Position numbers and translations under genes: made by a program. From Candidatus Gastranaerophilales bacterium (GTDB lineage: Bacteria; Cyanobacteriota; Vampirovibrionia; Gastranaerophilales; Gastranaerophilaceae): a stretch of DNA of 64,000 nt. Under the pieces are notes generated by a model, which saw nothing but the letters and a program-made list of their open reading frames with translations, searched no databases and was not told where the DNA came from. This document shows, in pieces, positions 43,913 to 52,722 of this stretch (position 1 is the first letter of the stretch; the number at the start of each line of letters is the position of its first letter). Where the stretch lies: the NCBI GenBank assembly GCA_944322935.1, contig CALUQO010000006.1:1-64000 (forward strand), written 5' to 3'.

Positions 43913-44383
43913 ATGAATATAAAAATTATCGCTGTTGGAAAGCTTAAAGAAAAATATACAAAAGACGCAATAGAAGAATTTAAAAAGCGCCTCGGAGCAT
44001 ATTGCAGCCTTTCGCTGGTTGAAATTCCCGCACAGGAAATTAAAGACGAGAACATGGCCCCAAAATATATGGAGCTTGAAGGACAAAAGATACTTGCTGC
44101 AATAAAGCCGGATTCTTATGTAATTACGCTTGAGATTTTGGGCAAGATGCTTTCTTCCGAGGATTTTGCACAAAAAATAAAAGACCTCTCAAACGAAGGT
44201 CATAACGAAATTGTTTTTGTAATCGGCGGTGCAAACGGGTTGTCAAAAGACGTAAGCGCACGTGCCGATTACAAATTGAGTTTTTCTAAAATGACTTTTA
44301 CGCATCAGCTTATCCGTATATTTTTGTATGAGCAGATATATCGGGCGTTTAAGATTATTAATAACGAAAGTTATCACAGATAA
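43913..44383 (+). CDS. rlmH: 23S rRNA pseudouridine-1915 N3-methyltransferase RlmH
   Basis: A 156-residue SPOUT methyltransferase: the start NIKIIAVGKLKEKYTKDAIE, SAM-binding knot VFVIGGANGLSKDV near 102-115 and the diagnostic C terminus HQLIRIFLYEQIYRAFKII then NESYHR. It methylates position 1915 of helix 69 in the assembled 70S ribosome. Upstream is a TAAAAT box at 43896-43901 with no ribosome site; the predicted leader is about five bases. It converges on the next gene with 2 bases between stops. Confidence 0.95.
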   Translation: MNIKIIAVGKLKEKYTKDAIEEFKKRLGAYCSLSLVEIPAQEIKDENMAPKYMELEGQKILAAIKPDSYVITLEILGKMLSSEDFAQKIKDLSNEGHNEIVFVIGGANGLSKDVSARADYKLSFSKMTFTHQLIRIFLYEQIYRAFKIINNESYHR

Positions 44384-44385
44384 TT

Positions 44386-45015
44386 TTATTTCTTATTATT
44401 TACCCCCACAAGCTGTGCAAACAAAACTTCTTCACCGAGTTTGAGTTCAAGTTTGTAGTTAAGTGCACTTGTGTTTACACCGTATAAAAATATTGTGTTC
44501 AAATTATTAGCCGCACTGTAGAGGTAAACATTCTGCCCGATAAATCCGCAATCAACTGCAGCAAGGTATTTGCTCTGCCTGCCGAGGTTTGCAACATATA
44601 ACAAAATCAACGGAGCTTTTGTGTTGCCGATGATAGGGCGTATGTCCTCTTTGCTGAAAGCAACAAGGCTGTGAGTTGTCGGGTCGTATTTGTAAATTCC
44701 GTCGGGCAATGCTGCATAAAGCGTAATAACCTGTGCGTTTAATGCACTTGGAGTTGTACGTTTACCGTCGGGACGGTTCTGTCCGTTTGCTGCCCACAAT
44801 AGCTCGGACAATTGCTGAAGCGGTATTTCTTCTTTGCCGAACTTAACTGATGAGTGTCTGTTTTGTAATGCTTCCATTAAACTCATTCCGCCCGTCATTA
44901 CCGGTTCGGGGAGTTTGATATCTTCCATAACAACTTTTGCGTTTGTCTGACAAGCAGTAAGCATAAGCCCTGAAATTAAACAAACAGTAATAAATAAACT
45001 TTTTAAATTTTTCAT
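44386..45015 (-). CDS. SagB/nitroreductase-like lipoprotein
   Basis: A 209-residue protein with a lipoprotein signal (FITVCLISGLMLTAC; lipobox LTAC). The exported part is a SagB-type nitroreductase-fold domain: MSLMEALQNRHSSVKFGKEE, LSELLWAANGQNRPDGKRTT, PSALNAQVITLYAALPDGIY, and DCGFIGQNVYLYSAANNLNT. It would bind FMN with Arg/Ser residues of the first motif. Known cytoplasmic SagB enzymes oxidise azolines; an exported single-domain member is a common gut-bacterial type of unknown substrate. It lies 17 bases downstream of a HAD gene on the same strand. Confidence 0.82.
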   Translation of the reverse strand: MKNLKSLFITVCLISGLMLTACQTNAKVVMEDIKLPEPVMTGGMSLMEALQNRHSSVKFGKEEIPLQQLSELLWAANGQNRPDGKRTTPSALNAQVITLYAALPDGIYKYDPTTHSLVAFSKEDIRPIIGNTKAPLILLYVANLGRQSKYLAAVDCGFIGQNVYLYSAANNLNTIFLYGVNTSALNYKLELKLGEEVLFAQLVGVNNKK

Positions 45016-45032
45016 AATTACGCTACCTTAAC

Positions 45033-45740
45033 TTATTTTACCAATTCTTTTGAAGCTTCCAGCCAATTTCTGTTGAAATTGTCAAAATCGCTTATTATGT
45101 TATCCACGGCAGGGATTGTCGAATACAGTTCCCTTGTTTCCATTGACTCGATTGCAACAATTTTGCCTATGCCTGCCCTGTGAGCGGATTCTATGCCCGA
45201 TACCGCATCTTCAACAACAATACAATCTTCGGGCTTTAAGCCGAGATTTTGCGCTGCTTTTAAATAGATATCAGGTTCGGGTTTGCCTTTGATTTTTCCG
45301 TCGTCAAAAACAATTTTGCTTACATCAAACCATCTGTCAAGCGAAAATCCTTTTATAAAGAATTTGACATTCACTTCTTCGCTCATTGTTGCAATGGTGT
45401 GAGGAATTTCGTTTTCGCACAGGTAGTCCAAAAATTCTTCGGCCCCTTTTGCGAGTTTGAAGTTTTCGGGGTCTTTGGCACACATATCCCTGTAGATGGC
45501 TTCTTTTTCCGTCTGACATTTTAAAACAAGCTCTTTGTCAGGCTGTTTGCCGATAAGATATTTGATGATATCCTCGTTTGTTCTGCCAAACATGTACTTT
45601 TGCATTTCTTCATCCGTAAAGGCGTGACCTCTCAGTTTTTTTGAATATTCTCTCCACGCTTCGAGATGTTTTTTGGAATCCCAGAAGAGGGTTCCGTTAA
45701 AATCAAATATTATACCTTTGTATTTTTTATTTTCCGACAT
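45033..45740 (-). CDS. HAD phosphatase/phosphoglucomutase-like hydrolase
   Basis: A 235-residue HAD subfamily IA protein with a helical cap (residues ~18-85). Motif I is IIFDFNGTLFWDS: the nucleophile Asp is present, but the usual second Asp, the general acid, is Asn. Motif II is TIATMSEE, motif III VFDDGKIKGKPEPDIYLKAA with its Lys, and motif IV VVEDAVSGIESAHRAGIGKI. The sequence resembles beta-phosphoglucomutase or sugar phosphatase. The Asn is seen in a recurrent HAD subset and may alter turnover. It lies in a same-strand run with two nitroreductase-fold genes and a nitrilase. Confidence 0.85.
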   Translation of the reverse strand: MSENKKYKGIIFDFNGTLFWDSKKHLEAWREYSKKLRGHAFTDEEMQKYMFGRTNEDIIKYLIGKQPDKELVLKCQTEKEAIYRDMCAKDPENFKLAKGAEEFLDYLCENEIPHTIATMSEEVNVKFFIKGFSLDRWFDVSKIVFDDGKIKGKPEPDIYLKAAQNLGLKPEDCIVVEDAVSGIESAHRAGIGKIVAIESMETRELYSTIPAVDNIISDFDNFNRNWLEASKELVK

Positions 45741-45764
45741 TGTTATTACCGTTTCTTACTGTTT

Positions 45765-46277
45765 TTACCATTTGTTGTAGTGTATTCTTGAAGAGTCGTA
45801 ACGTCTCGGGCGTTCCTGTTTTGTGTCGCCGTATCCTACGGAAATAAGCGCAAACGGCTTAACATTTTGGGGCAGATTAAAACGTTTTGTAAACGCAGCC
45901 ATTGTATCTTCCCACGGATAAATTCCCATCCAGCAGGTATCAAGCCCCAGAGCTTTTGCCGCAAGTATCATGTTTTCTATTGCTGCTGAGCAATCCACCT
46001 GATAAAACCCCGGCGCCATTTCTTTTTCGGTATCTCCGCAAACCATTATACAGACAGGAGCTGTTGCAAGTGCAGAGGCGTATGGGTGCATAGCTTTTAT
46101 TTCTTTAATAATTTCTTTCTCGTTAAAAACAACAAAGTGCCACGGCTGTTTGTTGCAGCCCGAGGGGGCAAACATTGCCGCCCTTAAAATTTCGTCGATA
46201 AGATCAGGATTGACCTCTTTATCAATATATTTTCTGACGCTTCTTCTGTCATAGATTGTATCAATGGTATTTTGCAT
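45765..46277 (-). CDS. Nitroreductase family protein
   Basis: A compact 170-residue FMN-dependent nitroreductase: TIYDRRSVRKYIDKEVNPDL with the FMN phosphate-binding Arg pair, APSGCNKQPWHFVVFN, AAIENMILAAKALGLDTCWM and the end VGYGDTKQERPRRYD. Related enzymes reduce nitro compounds, quinones or flavins with NAD(P)H. It lies 24 bases upstream of the HAD gene and 6 bases after the nitrilase gene, so these are probably one operon. The short length places it with the small Firmicutes-like group. Confidence 0.9.
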   Translation of the reverse strand: MQNTIDTIYDRRSVRKYIDKEVNPDLIDEILRAAMFAPSGCNKQPWHFVVFNEKEIIKEIKAMHPYASALATAPVCIMVCGDTEKEMAPGFYQVDCSAAIENMILAAKALGLDTCWMGIYPWEDTMAAFTKRFNLPQNVKPFALISVGYGDTKQERPRRYDSSRIHYNKW

Positions 46278-46283
46278 GGTTAT

Positions 46284-47102
46284 TTACTCCGTAAGTCCCG
46301 TAAATCTTTTTATATCAAATTGGCTTCTCATTTCTCTGACAATATTCATATCCAGAATAGCAGAGGCAATTCCCTCATCTTCTCCCGCATCAGCGAGAAC
46401 TTTGCCTGCGGGGTCAACTATCATCGAGTGTCCGCTGAGTCCTTTTGTTGAATCCATTTTACCGCATAACCCCGAAGATATAAAGTAAGAAATATTATCA
46501 ACCGCTCTTGCCCTGTTTAAAACTTTCCAGTTTTCGGTTCCCATTGCAAGCTTTTCATGCGGTTTTACCCATGCAGCGGGCAGGATAATAATCTCTGCAC
46601 CTCTTTTGATAAGTTCCGTAAAATGCAGGGGGAATCTTATATCAAAACAGGTGGCAAGCCCTATTTTGCCAAAGTCCGTTTGGGCAACGGTATAATCTTT
46701 TCCGTAAGAAATATATTCGTGCTCTGTTCCGCCAAAGCTGTCGAAAAGATGTATTTTACGGTATTTTGCGATTGTTTCACCCCTTCTGTCCAATAGCCTG
46801 CTTGTGTTGTAGAGTTTGTCACCGTCTTTTTCCACGATAGAACCGGCCAGAATATAGGTGTTATATTCTTTTGCAATTTCTGCCAAAAACTTTATTGTCG
46901 GGCTGTCGTCATCGCTTTCCGCAAGTTTTTTAAATTCCACGGAGCTTACGCCTGTGTTAAAAAACTCAGGCAGGACAATTAAGTCGGGTTTCAGGTGAAT
47001 ATTGTTTTCAATAAGTTCTTTTACTTTGTTGAGGTTTCTTTCCCTGTAGCCGATTTTAGGACAAAATTGAATGCTTATAACACTAACCTGATTATTCATC
47101 AT
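46284..47102 (-). CDS. Carbon-nitrogen hydrolase (nitrilase superfamily)
   Basis: A 272-residue amidase of the nitrilase fold with the catalytic triad visible: Glu in LIVLPEFFNTG near residue 41, Lys in IAKYRKIHLFDS near 110, and Cys in GLATCFDIRFP near 150. It resembles omega-amidase/YafV-type enzymes that hydrolyse alpha-ketoglutaramate or alpha-ketosuccinamate, and also deaminated glutathione amidase. Residues 195-215 (ENWKVLNRARAVDNISYFIS) fit those groups. It is first in the nitrilase-nitroreductase-HAD-SagB run. Substrate is not certain. Confidence 0.87.
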   Translation of the reverse strand: MMNNQVSVISIQFCPKIGYRERNLNKVKELIENNIHLKPDLIVLPEFFNTGVSSVEFKKLAESDDDSPTIKFLAEIAKEYNTYILAGSIVEKDGDKLYNTSRLLDRRGETIAKYRKIHLFDSFGGTEHEYISYGKDYTVAQTDFGKIGLATCFDIRFPLHFTELIKRGAEIIILPAAWVKPHEKLAMGTENWKVLNRARAVDNISYFISSGLCGKMDSTKGLSGHSMIVDPAGKVLADAGEDEGIASAILDMNIVREMRSQFDIKRFTGLTE

Positions 47103-47199
47103 AGAGAGATTATATCATATAAGCGTCTGTACTGTATTAGACTATCCGGTGTTTTTACATTGCGTAAAATTTAACCTATAATTTAATCAGTGAGGCAAA

Positions 47200-48129
47200 A
47201 TGATTATAAATGTCGGCGGAAGAACGGATATAGTTAACTATTACGGCGAATGGCTGTTCAAACGTTTTGAACACGGGTTTGTCTATTCAAGAAATCCCTT
47301 CTACCCTAATTACGTTTATAAATATCCCCTCAACCCCGATGTTGTGGACTGTGTTATCTTTTGTTCAAAAAATTATGCACCGATATTAAAGGAGCTGCAT
47401 AAAATCAGTGATAAATATAATGTTTTTTGCCATTACACAATCACTGCCTACGGCAAAGATCTAGAGCCCAATGTCCCCGATATTGACACAAGTATTGAAA
47501 CTTTGATAAGCCTGAGCAAAATTGTCGGTGCACAGCGTATAGCCTGGAGATACGACCCGATTTTGCTTACGGATTTTTACACGGTAAAAAAACACCTCGA
47601 AACCTTTGAATATATGGCAGAAAGACTTACCCCCAACGTTGCGTTTTGTATCTTCAGTTTTGTTGAAATGTATAAAAAACTTGAGAAAAACATGCCTGAG
47701 ATTATTCCGTTTTCAGACACGGACAAAAGGGAAATTTTAACGGGCATGGGAGAAATTGCAAGAAAATATAATTTAAGAGTGCAAACCTGTGCCGGAAAAG
47801 AGGATTATTCACGTTACGGAATTATGCAAAGCGGCTGCATAACCTCGGAAATACTGGCAAAAGCAAACAATCTGTCTTTTAAAAAAGTTGCGCATAAAGG
47901 GAACCGCAAAAACTGCAAATGCATGCCAAGCCGTGATATAGGCGCTTACGACACCTGCCCTAACGGCTGCAAATACTGTTATGCAAACAAAAATCCCGAC
48001 ATTGCTTACAAAAACATGAAACTGCACGACTCTGACTCCCCTATTTTAATCGGTAACATCAAAGACACGGATGTTATTGTTGAAGGAAAGCAGGAGAGTT
48101 TTTTAATTAACCAGTGCAGATTGTTTTGA
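47200..48129 (+). CDS. DUF1848 family protein with C-terminal Cys cluster
   Basis: A 309-residue member of DUF1848: start MIINVGGRTDIVNYYGEWLF, YSRNPFYPNYVYKYPLNPD, IAWRYDPILLTD near 130-141 and the C-terminal Cys cluster CKCMPSRDIGAYDTCPNGC followed by KYCYAN. The Cys pattern suggests an iron-sulfur cluster or zinc. The family fold is TIM-barrel-like and distantly similar to radical SAM/SPL-type proteins, but no reaction is known. GTGAGGC precedes the ATG. It stands alone; the downstream ~350 bases are non-coding. Confidence 0.85.
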   Translation: MIINVGGRTDIVNYYGEWLFKRFEHGFVYSRNPFYPNYVYKYPLNPDVVDCVIFCSKNYAPILKELHKISDKYNVFCHYTITAYGKDLEPNVPDIDTSIETLISLSKIVGAQRIAWRYDPILLTDFYTVKKHLETFEYMAERLTPNVAFCIFSFVEMYKKLEKNMPEIIPFSDTDKREILTGMGEIARKYNLRVQTCAGKEDYSRYGIMQSGCITSEILAKANNLSFKKVAHKGNRKNCKCMPSRDIGAYDTCPNGCKYCYANKNPDIAYKNMKLHDSDSPILIGNIKDTDVIVEGKQESFLINQCRLF

Positions 48130-48476
48130 CCCATTTTTTTAGTTCACATTTTCAAGTGACACTCAAAAATTTTGCTCGCGTTCCTTATCGCAAAATTTTC
48201 CCGGCCAAACTTTATAGTATACGTCATATTGCAAAGCCGTAACTAAAAAGTTATAAATTCTTTTATACACAAAGTTTTCTTAACAATTTCTTTAAAAATT
48301 TTTATTTTTATGTAAAGATTTTTATAAGATGGCAGTTTGCTGTCTGATATCAATTGTCACACAATTTTAAACTCATTGTCACCGGATAATAAAGTTTAAA
48401 AATCCGTTCAACAGACGGAAGGACAGATTGTTAAATTGTAGTAGAAATATAAATAAAGAAAAAAGGAAAAAACAAA
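48130..48476. promoter_or_regulatory. Leader region of fusA
   Basis: About 350 AT-rich bases without a gene. TCCGT-TCAACAG-ACGGA forms a small hairpin at 48402-48419, 60 bases before the start. AAAAAGGAAAA is the ribosome site. EF-G here is separated from rpsL/rpsG, which usually precede it. Confidence 0.4.
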
Positions 48477-50561
48477 ATGCCTAGACAAGTCCCATTAGAA
48501 AAAGTTAGAAACTTCGGGATTGCTGCACACATCGACGCAGGTAAAACAACTACAACAGAACGTATCTTGTTTTACACAGGTAAAACTCACAAAATAGGTG
48601 AAGTTCACGATGGTGCTGCTGTTACCGACTTTATGGATCAAGAAAGAGAACGTGGTATCACTATCCAATCAGCTGCTGTAACAGCTATGTGGAAAGGCCA
48701 CCAGTTAAATATCATCGACACCCCCGGCCACGTTGACTTCACTATCGAAGTAGAACGTTCATTACGTGTATTAGACGGTGTTGTAGCAGTATTTTGCGCG
48801 GTAGGCGGTGTTCAATCACAGTCTGAAACTGTTTGGAGACAGGCTAACAGATACGAAGTTCCAAGAATGGTATTTGTTAACAAAATGGACAGAACAGGTG
48901 CTAACTTCTACCGTGTAGTAGACCAGTTGAGAAACAGATTGAATGCTAATGCTCATCCGATTCAACTGCCTATCGGTGCAGAAGATAAATTTACAGGTTT
49001 GATTGACCTTTTGACAATGAAAGCTGAAATTTATACTAACGACCTCGGTACAGATATCAGAGAAGAAGAAATTCCTGCAGATATGATGGACAAAGCTAAA
49101 GAATACCATGCTGCATTGGTTGAAGCTATTTCTGAATTTGATGACGACTTGATGATGAAGTTCCTCGAAGGTGAAGAACCTACAGTAGACGAACTCAAGA
49201 AAGTCCTGAGAAAAGCAACATGCGAAAACAAAATCGTTCCCGTATGCTGCGGTACTGCTTTCAAAAACAAAGGTGTTCAGCTGTTGTTAGACAACGTAGT
49301 TAACTATCTTCCTTCACCTGTAGATGTTAAAGCTATCGAAGGCGAACTTGAAGACGGTACAAAAGTTGAAAGACACTCATCAGAAGCAGAACCTTTCTCT
49401 GCTCTTGCTTTCAAAGTTATGACAGACCCTTACGTAGGTCGTTTAACCTTCTTACGTATATATTCAGGTAAAATGACAGCCGGTTCTTATGTTCTTAACG
49501 CTACAAACGGTAAGAAAGAACGTATTTCAAGACTTGTACAAATGTACGCTGACCAGAGAAACGAAATTCAGGAAGTTTACGCAGGTGATATTTGTGCAGC
49601 CGTAGGCTTGAAAGACACTACAACAGGTGATACTCTTTGCGATGAAAAAGCACCTATCATCTTAGAAAAAATGTCATTCCCTGAACCTGTAATTTCTGTA
49701 GCTATTGAACCTAAAACAAAAGCTGACCAGGATAAAATGGGTATTGCTCTTCAAAAACTTGCAGAGGAAGATCCGTCATTCCGTGTTAAATCCGATACAG
49801 AAACAGGTCAGACAATCATCTCCGGTATGGGTGAGTTGCACTTAGACATCATCGTAGACAGATTGTTAAGAGAGTTCAAAGTTGATGCTAACGTTGGTAA
49901 ACCGCAGGTTGCTTACAGAGAAACAATCAGAGGCAATGCTGATCAGGATTCTAAATTCATCAGACAATCAGGTGGTAAAGGTCAATACGGTCACGTTAAA
50001 ATCCAAATTGAACCTGCCGAAGAAAATGCCGGCTTTGTATTCGAAAACAAAATCGTCGGTGGTGCTATTCCGAAAGAATACATCGAACCTGCAAGAAAAG
50101 GTATGGAAGAAGCCCTTGAAGGCGGTATCTTAGCAGGATTCCCGATGATTGACGTTAAAGTTACACTTTACGATGGTTCTTATCACGAAGTTGACTCTTC
50201 TGAAATGGCATTTAAAATTGCCGGTTCTATGGCAATCAAAGAAGGTTGTAAGAAAGCTAAACCTTGCATCTTAGAACCTATGATGAAAGTAGAAATCGAA
50301 GTACCTGAAGAAAATACAGGTGATATCGTAGGTGATATCGCTTCCAGAAGAGGACGTATCGAAGGTATGGAAATCATCGAAGGTACAGGAATCCAAAAAA
50401 TCAGAGCAATGGTTCCGCTCGCTGAAATGTTCGGTTACGCAACTGATATCCGTTCAAAAACTCAAGGTAGAGGTACATTCTCTATGGAATTTGCTAAATA
50501 CGAACAGGTTCCTGCTAACGTTGAAAAAGAAATTATCGAAAAATCAGGCGCAACAGCTTAG
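48477..50561 (+). CDS. fusA: Translation elongation factor G
   Basis: A 694-residue EF-G: G1 [19 protein letters not shown], effector [15 protein letters not shown]3 [21 protein letters not shown]4 NKMDR, then domains II-V ([75 protein letters not shown]). It catalyses ribosomal translocation and, with RRF, recycling. Codon use is strongly biased (AAA, GAA, GGT, CGT), as in highly expressed genes, more than in the neighbours. It is single-gene and ends in a terminator. Confidence 0.98.
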   Translation: MPRQVPLEKVRNFGIAAHIDAGKTTTTERILFYTGKTHKIGEVHDGAAVTDFMDQERERGITIQSAAVTAMWKGHQLNIIDTPGHVDFTIEVERSLRVLDGVVAVFCAVGGVQSQSETVWRQANRYEVPRMVFVNKMDRTGANFYRVVDQLRNRLNANAHPIQLPIGAEDKFTGLIDLLTMKAEIYTNDLGTDIREEEIPADMMDKAKEYHAALVEAISEFDDDLMMKFLEGEEPTVDELKKVLRKATCENKIVPVCCGTAFKNKGVQLLLDNVVNYLPSPVDVKAIEGELEDGTKVERHSSEAEPFSALAFKVMTDPYVGRLTFLRIYSGKMTAGSYVLNATNGKKERISRLVQMYADQRNEIQEVYAGDICAAVGLKDTTTGDTLCDEKAPIILEKMSFPEPVISVAIEPKTKADQDKMGIALQKLAEEDPSFRVKSDTETGQTIISGMGELHLDIIVDRLLREFKVDANVGKPQVAYRETIRGNADQDSKFIRQSGGKGQYGHVKIQIEPAEENAGFVFENKIVGGAIPKEYIEPARKGMEEALEGGILAGFPMIDVKVTLYDGSYHEVDSSEMAFKIAGSMAIKEGCKKAKPCILEPMMKVEIEVPEENTGDIVGDIASRRGRIEGMEIIEGTGIQKIRAMVPLAEMFGYATDIRSKTQGRGTFSMEFAKYEQVPANVEKEIIEKSGATA

Positions 50562-50585
50562 TTTTAAGATAAATTTCATAAAAGT

Positions 50586-50622
50586 AAAAACCGGTTATGT
50601 CAAACATAGCCGGTTTTTTTAT
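50586..50622. terminator. Terminator after fusA
   Basis: AAAAACCGGTTATGT-CAA-ACATAGCCGGTTTTT with one G-T pair, followed by T. It also faces the convergent gene that ends at 50653. Confidence 0.9.
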
Positions 50623-50652
50623 TCCACTTACCGTACACGGGAATTTTTATAT

Positions 50653-52689
50653 TTATAAAGAATTTAGCGGTATATCCAAATCACCGTCGGTGAGTTTTCT
50701 TACGTTTTCCAAAATTTCATACGGATAGTATTCAAATCCTGTTATTTCTTTGTTTTTGCTGAGTTCCTCAACTTTATGCAAATATTTTGGCAGGTTTTGT
50801 TTTATTTCCGGATGCAATTTGTACCAGAATTTCATATTTTTATCCTTCTGGGCATTTTTACAGGACTTGCACATTATTATTTTGCGTCCTTTTTGCTGTG
50901 AAAGTGTATTGAAATCGCTGTTTGGTATTTTTACATCCAAATCTTTTACAGTGGCAACCGAGTTTTTAAATATATCCTGAGAAATAACCTTTATCGGGTT
51001 TCCGACTTTTTCGCAAACGGTTTTTTCAGGGAAAAGTATCACCTGAAGCCCATAAAGCTCTTTAATTTTTTTAATTAGCTTTTGTGTGAGAATATACTTA
51101 CTGTTGTTCCGGTCCTCCAATTTGCCGATTGTATCTCTCATCATTGTTTGATAATAATGAAAATCAAACTTTGTGTCTTTGTCCATCTCCAAAAACATGT
51201 TTTGGGATTTTTCTATATAGGTATTTATAAGGTTTTGATTATATTCGCCGTAGTTGTTGATATTTGCGGTGGTAGCGGCGATTGAAGCACAATTAAAGAG
51301 TTCTTCTTTAATTTGTTCATATTTGCTTTGGCGCAGTATGCTTAATATATCTGTCTCCGTTGCGGTTGGCAATTTAAGCAATAAATCCCTAAACTCTTCA
51401 ATAAGAGGTTTGTACTGAGGTTTTATAATATTTTTATTATCTTCAAATATTTTGGCAATCTCATACATTGATGATGTATTTTTGATTTTTTCAAACAATT
51501 CGCATTTGTCTTCGTGTGTAATTGTTTCCTGCCCGCAGGTGTAACAAGGAATGCCGCTGTGTTTTACAAGCTCAAAGTTAACATCACGATTTTTTGTAAC
51601 ACCAGTAATATTCGATAACTGTTTAAGGAGCATATCATTGTCATCCGGATTTATTCTTTCATGAGATGTATCCCTTACAAAGTTAGCAAGCACAAGCGGA
51701 TACGCTTTGTTATTATTTAATTTTCCGTTAAGAGCAGCAAGCGCAAGCTCTTGAAGATGTTTGTAATAATTATTAACTTCCTCTGAAGTTTTCAAGTTAT
51801 ACAAATTTTTCTGTTCATCGCTGCAGTGTGCACAATTGAGAATCATATTAAATACAGAGCCTCTTTGCGCATCTTTTTTGTTATTTACCTTATGTATATC
51901 TGATTTTGCATAATTCAAAATATTTCTTAAAACTGCTTTTTGCTTGGAATCAGATGCTGCCATACTTGCAAGACTTTTGCTAAAAAGTAATTCCATACGG
52001 CAATCCCTTTTCAATTGTCCTGCTATGCTGTTGTAAATTTCATTTTTTTGCGGTGTTTGCAACAGTCTTATAGTATTTTTTAATGATATATTCAAATATT
52101 TTAAAAGAGCATCTTTCGATTTATTTTTATACAAATGATTAATCTCAATCTGGCAATCAGACAGAATTTTTGTATCATTTGAAGTTAATGTGTAATTTTT
52201 TAAAATATTTTCAAAATTTTCGTTAATTTTTTCCACACCGAGTGCGGTCTTTTTAGCATAACCTTCAGCTAATAAATCCAAAAACGGTTCTATTTCCGGT
52301 TTTCTTAGTTTATAAAACATTAACTTTGAATCTTTTATAACATTTTTCAACTCATTCGGAATATGCGCGGAATATTTATCCAAAAAGTTACAAAAGTCTT
52401 CCGGCGTGCTTACTTCGCCGGCCTGTTTCATTGCCTTTTGGAATTCTTTTCCCGACAGCATTTTGGTGCCGCATAACGGACAATGCATGTTATCCAGCGA
52501 TTTTAGCTCACCAATAAAGGCAATTGTATCTATGCCTTCCATGTTAATGGGCTTATAGGTATACAGCGATTTACCATAGTCTTTGTCCGTAATATTATTT
52601 TCTTTACTAACTTCTACACTACCCGAAAAATTATGATTAACCGATGTATTACCGTTGATTCTGTTGTTAAAATCATTCGGTATTCTCAT
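50653..52689 (-). CDS. Large Cys-pair protein with N-terminal Phe patch, unknown function
   Basis: A 678-residue protein without a known domain. The first 25 residues are polar (MRIPNDFNNRINGNTSVNHN) leading to NFSGSVEV with Phe21. Three separated Cys-x-x-Cys pairs are visible: CPLCGTK near 69, CYTCGQE near 384 and CKSCKNA near 624, plus another Cys pair around residue 275 (CAHC). The rest is helical, Lys/Asn/Leu-rich, and has no membrane span or catalytic motif. The Cys pairs look like repeated zinc knuckles ahead of helical repeats, suggesting a three- or four-module protein. It is transcribed alone; the N-terminal patch links it to others in this window. Confidence 0.72.
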   Translation of the reverse strand: MRIPNDFNNRINGNTSVNHNFSGSVEVSKENNITDKDYGKSLYTYKPINMEGIDTIAFIGELKSLDNMHCPLCGTKMLSGKEFQKAMKQAGEVSTPEDFCNFLDKYSAHIPNELKNVIKDSKLMFYKLRKPEIEPFLDLLAEGYAKKTALGVEKINENFENILKNYTLTSNDTKILSDCQIEINHLYKNKSKDALLKYLNISLKNTIRLLQTPQKNEIYNSIAGQLKRDCRMELLFSKSLASMAASDSKQKAVLRNILNYAKSDIHKVNNKKDAQRGSVFNMILNCAHCSDEQKNLYNLKTSEEVNNYYKHLQELALAALNGKLNNNKAYPLVLANFVRDTSHERINPDDNDMLLKQLSNITGVTKNRDVNFELVKHSGIPCYTCGQETITHEDKCELFEKIKNTSSMYEIAKIFEDNKNIIKPQYKPLIEEFRDLLLKLPTATETDILSILRQSKYEQIKEELFNCASIAATTANINNYGEYNQNLINTYIEKSQNMFLEMDKDTKFDFHYYQTMMRDTIGKLEDRNNSKYILTQKLIKKIKELYGLQVILFPEKTVCEKVGNPIKVISQDIFKNSVATVKDLDVKIPNSDFNTLSQQKGRKIIMCKSCKNAQKDKNMKFWYKLHPEIKQNLPKYLHKVEELSKNKEITGFEYYPYEILENVRKLTDGDLDIPLNSL

Positions 52690-52722
52690 AATTTCTTAAA
52701 AACATTTTGTGAAACGAAATTG

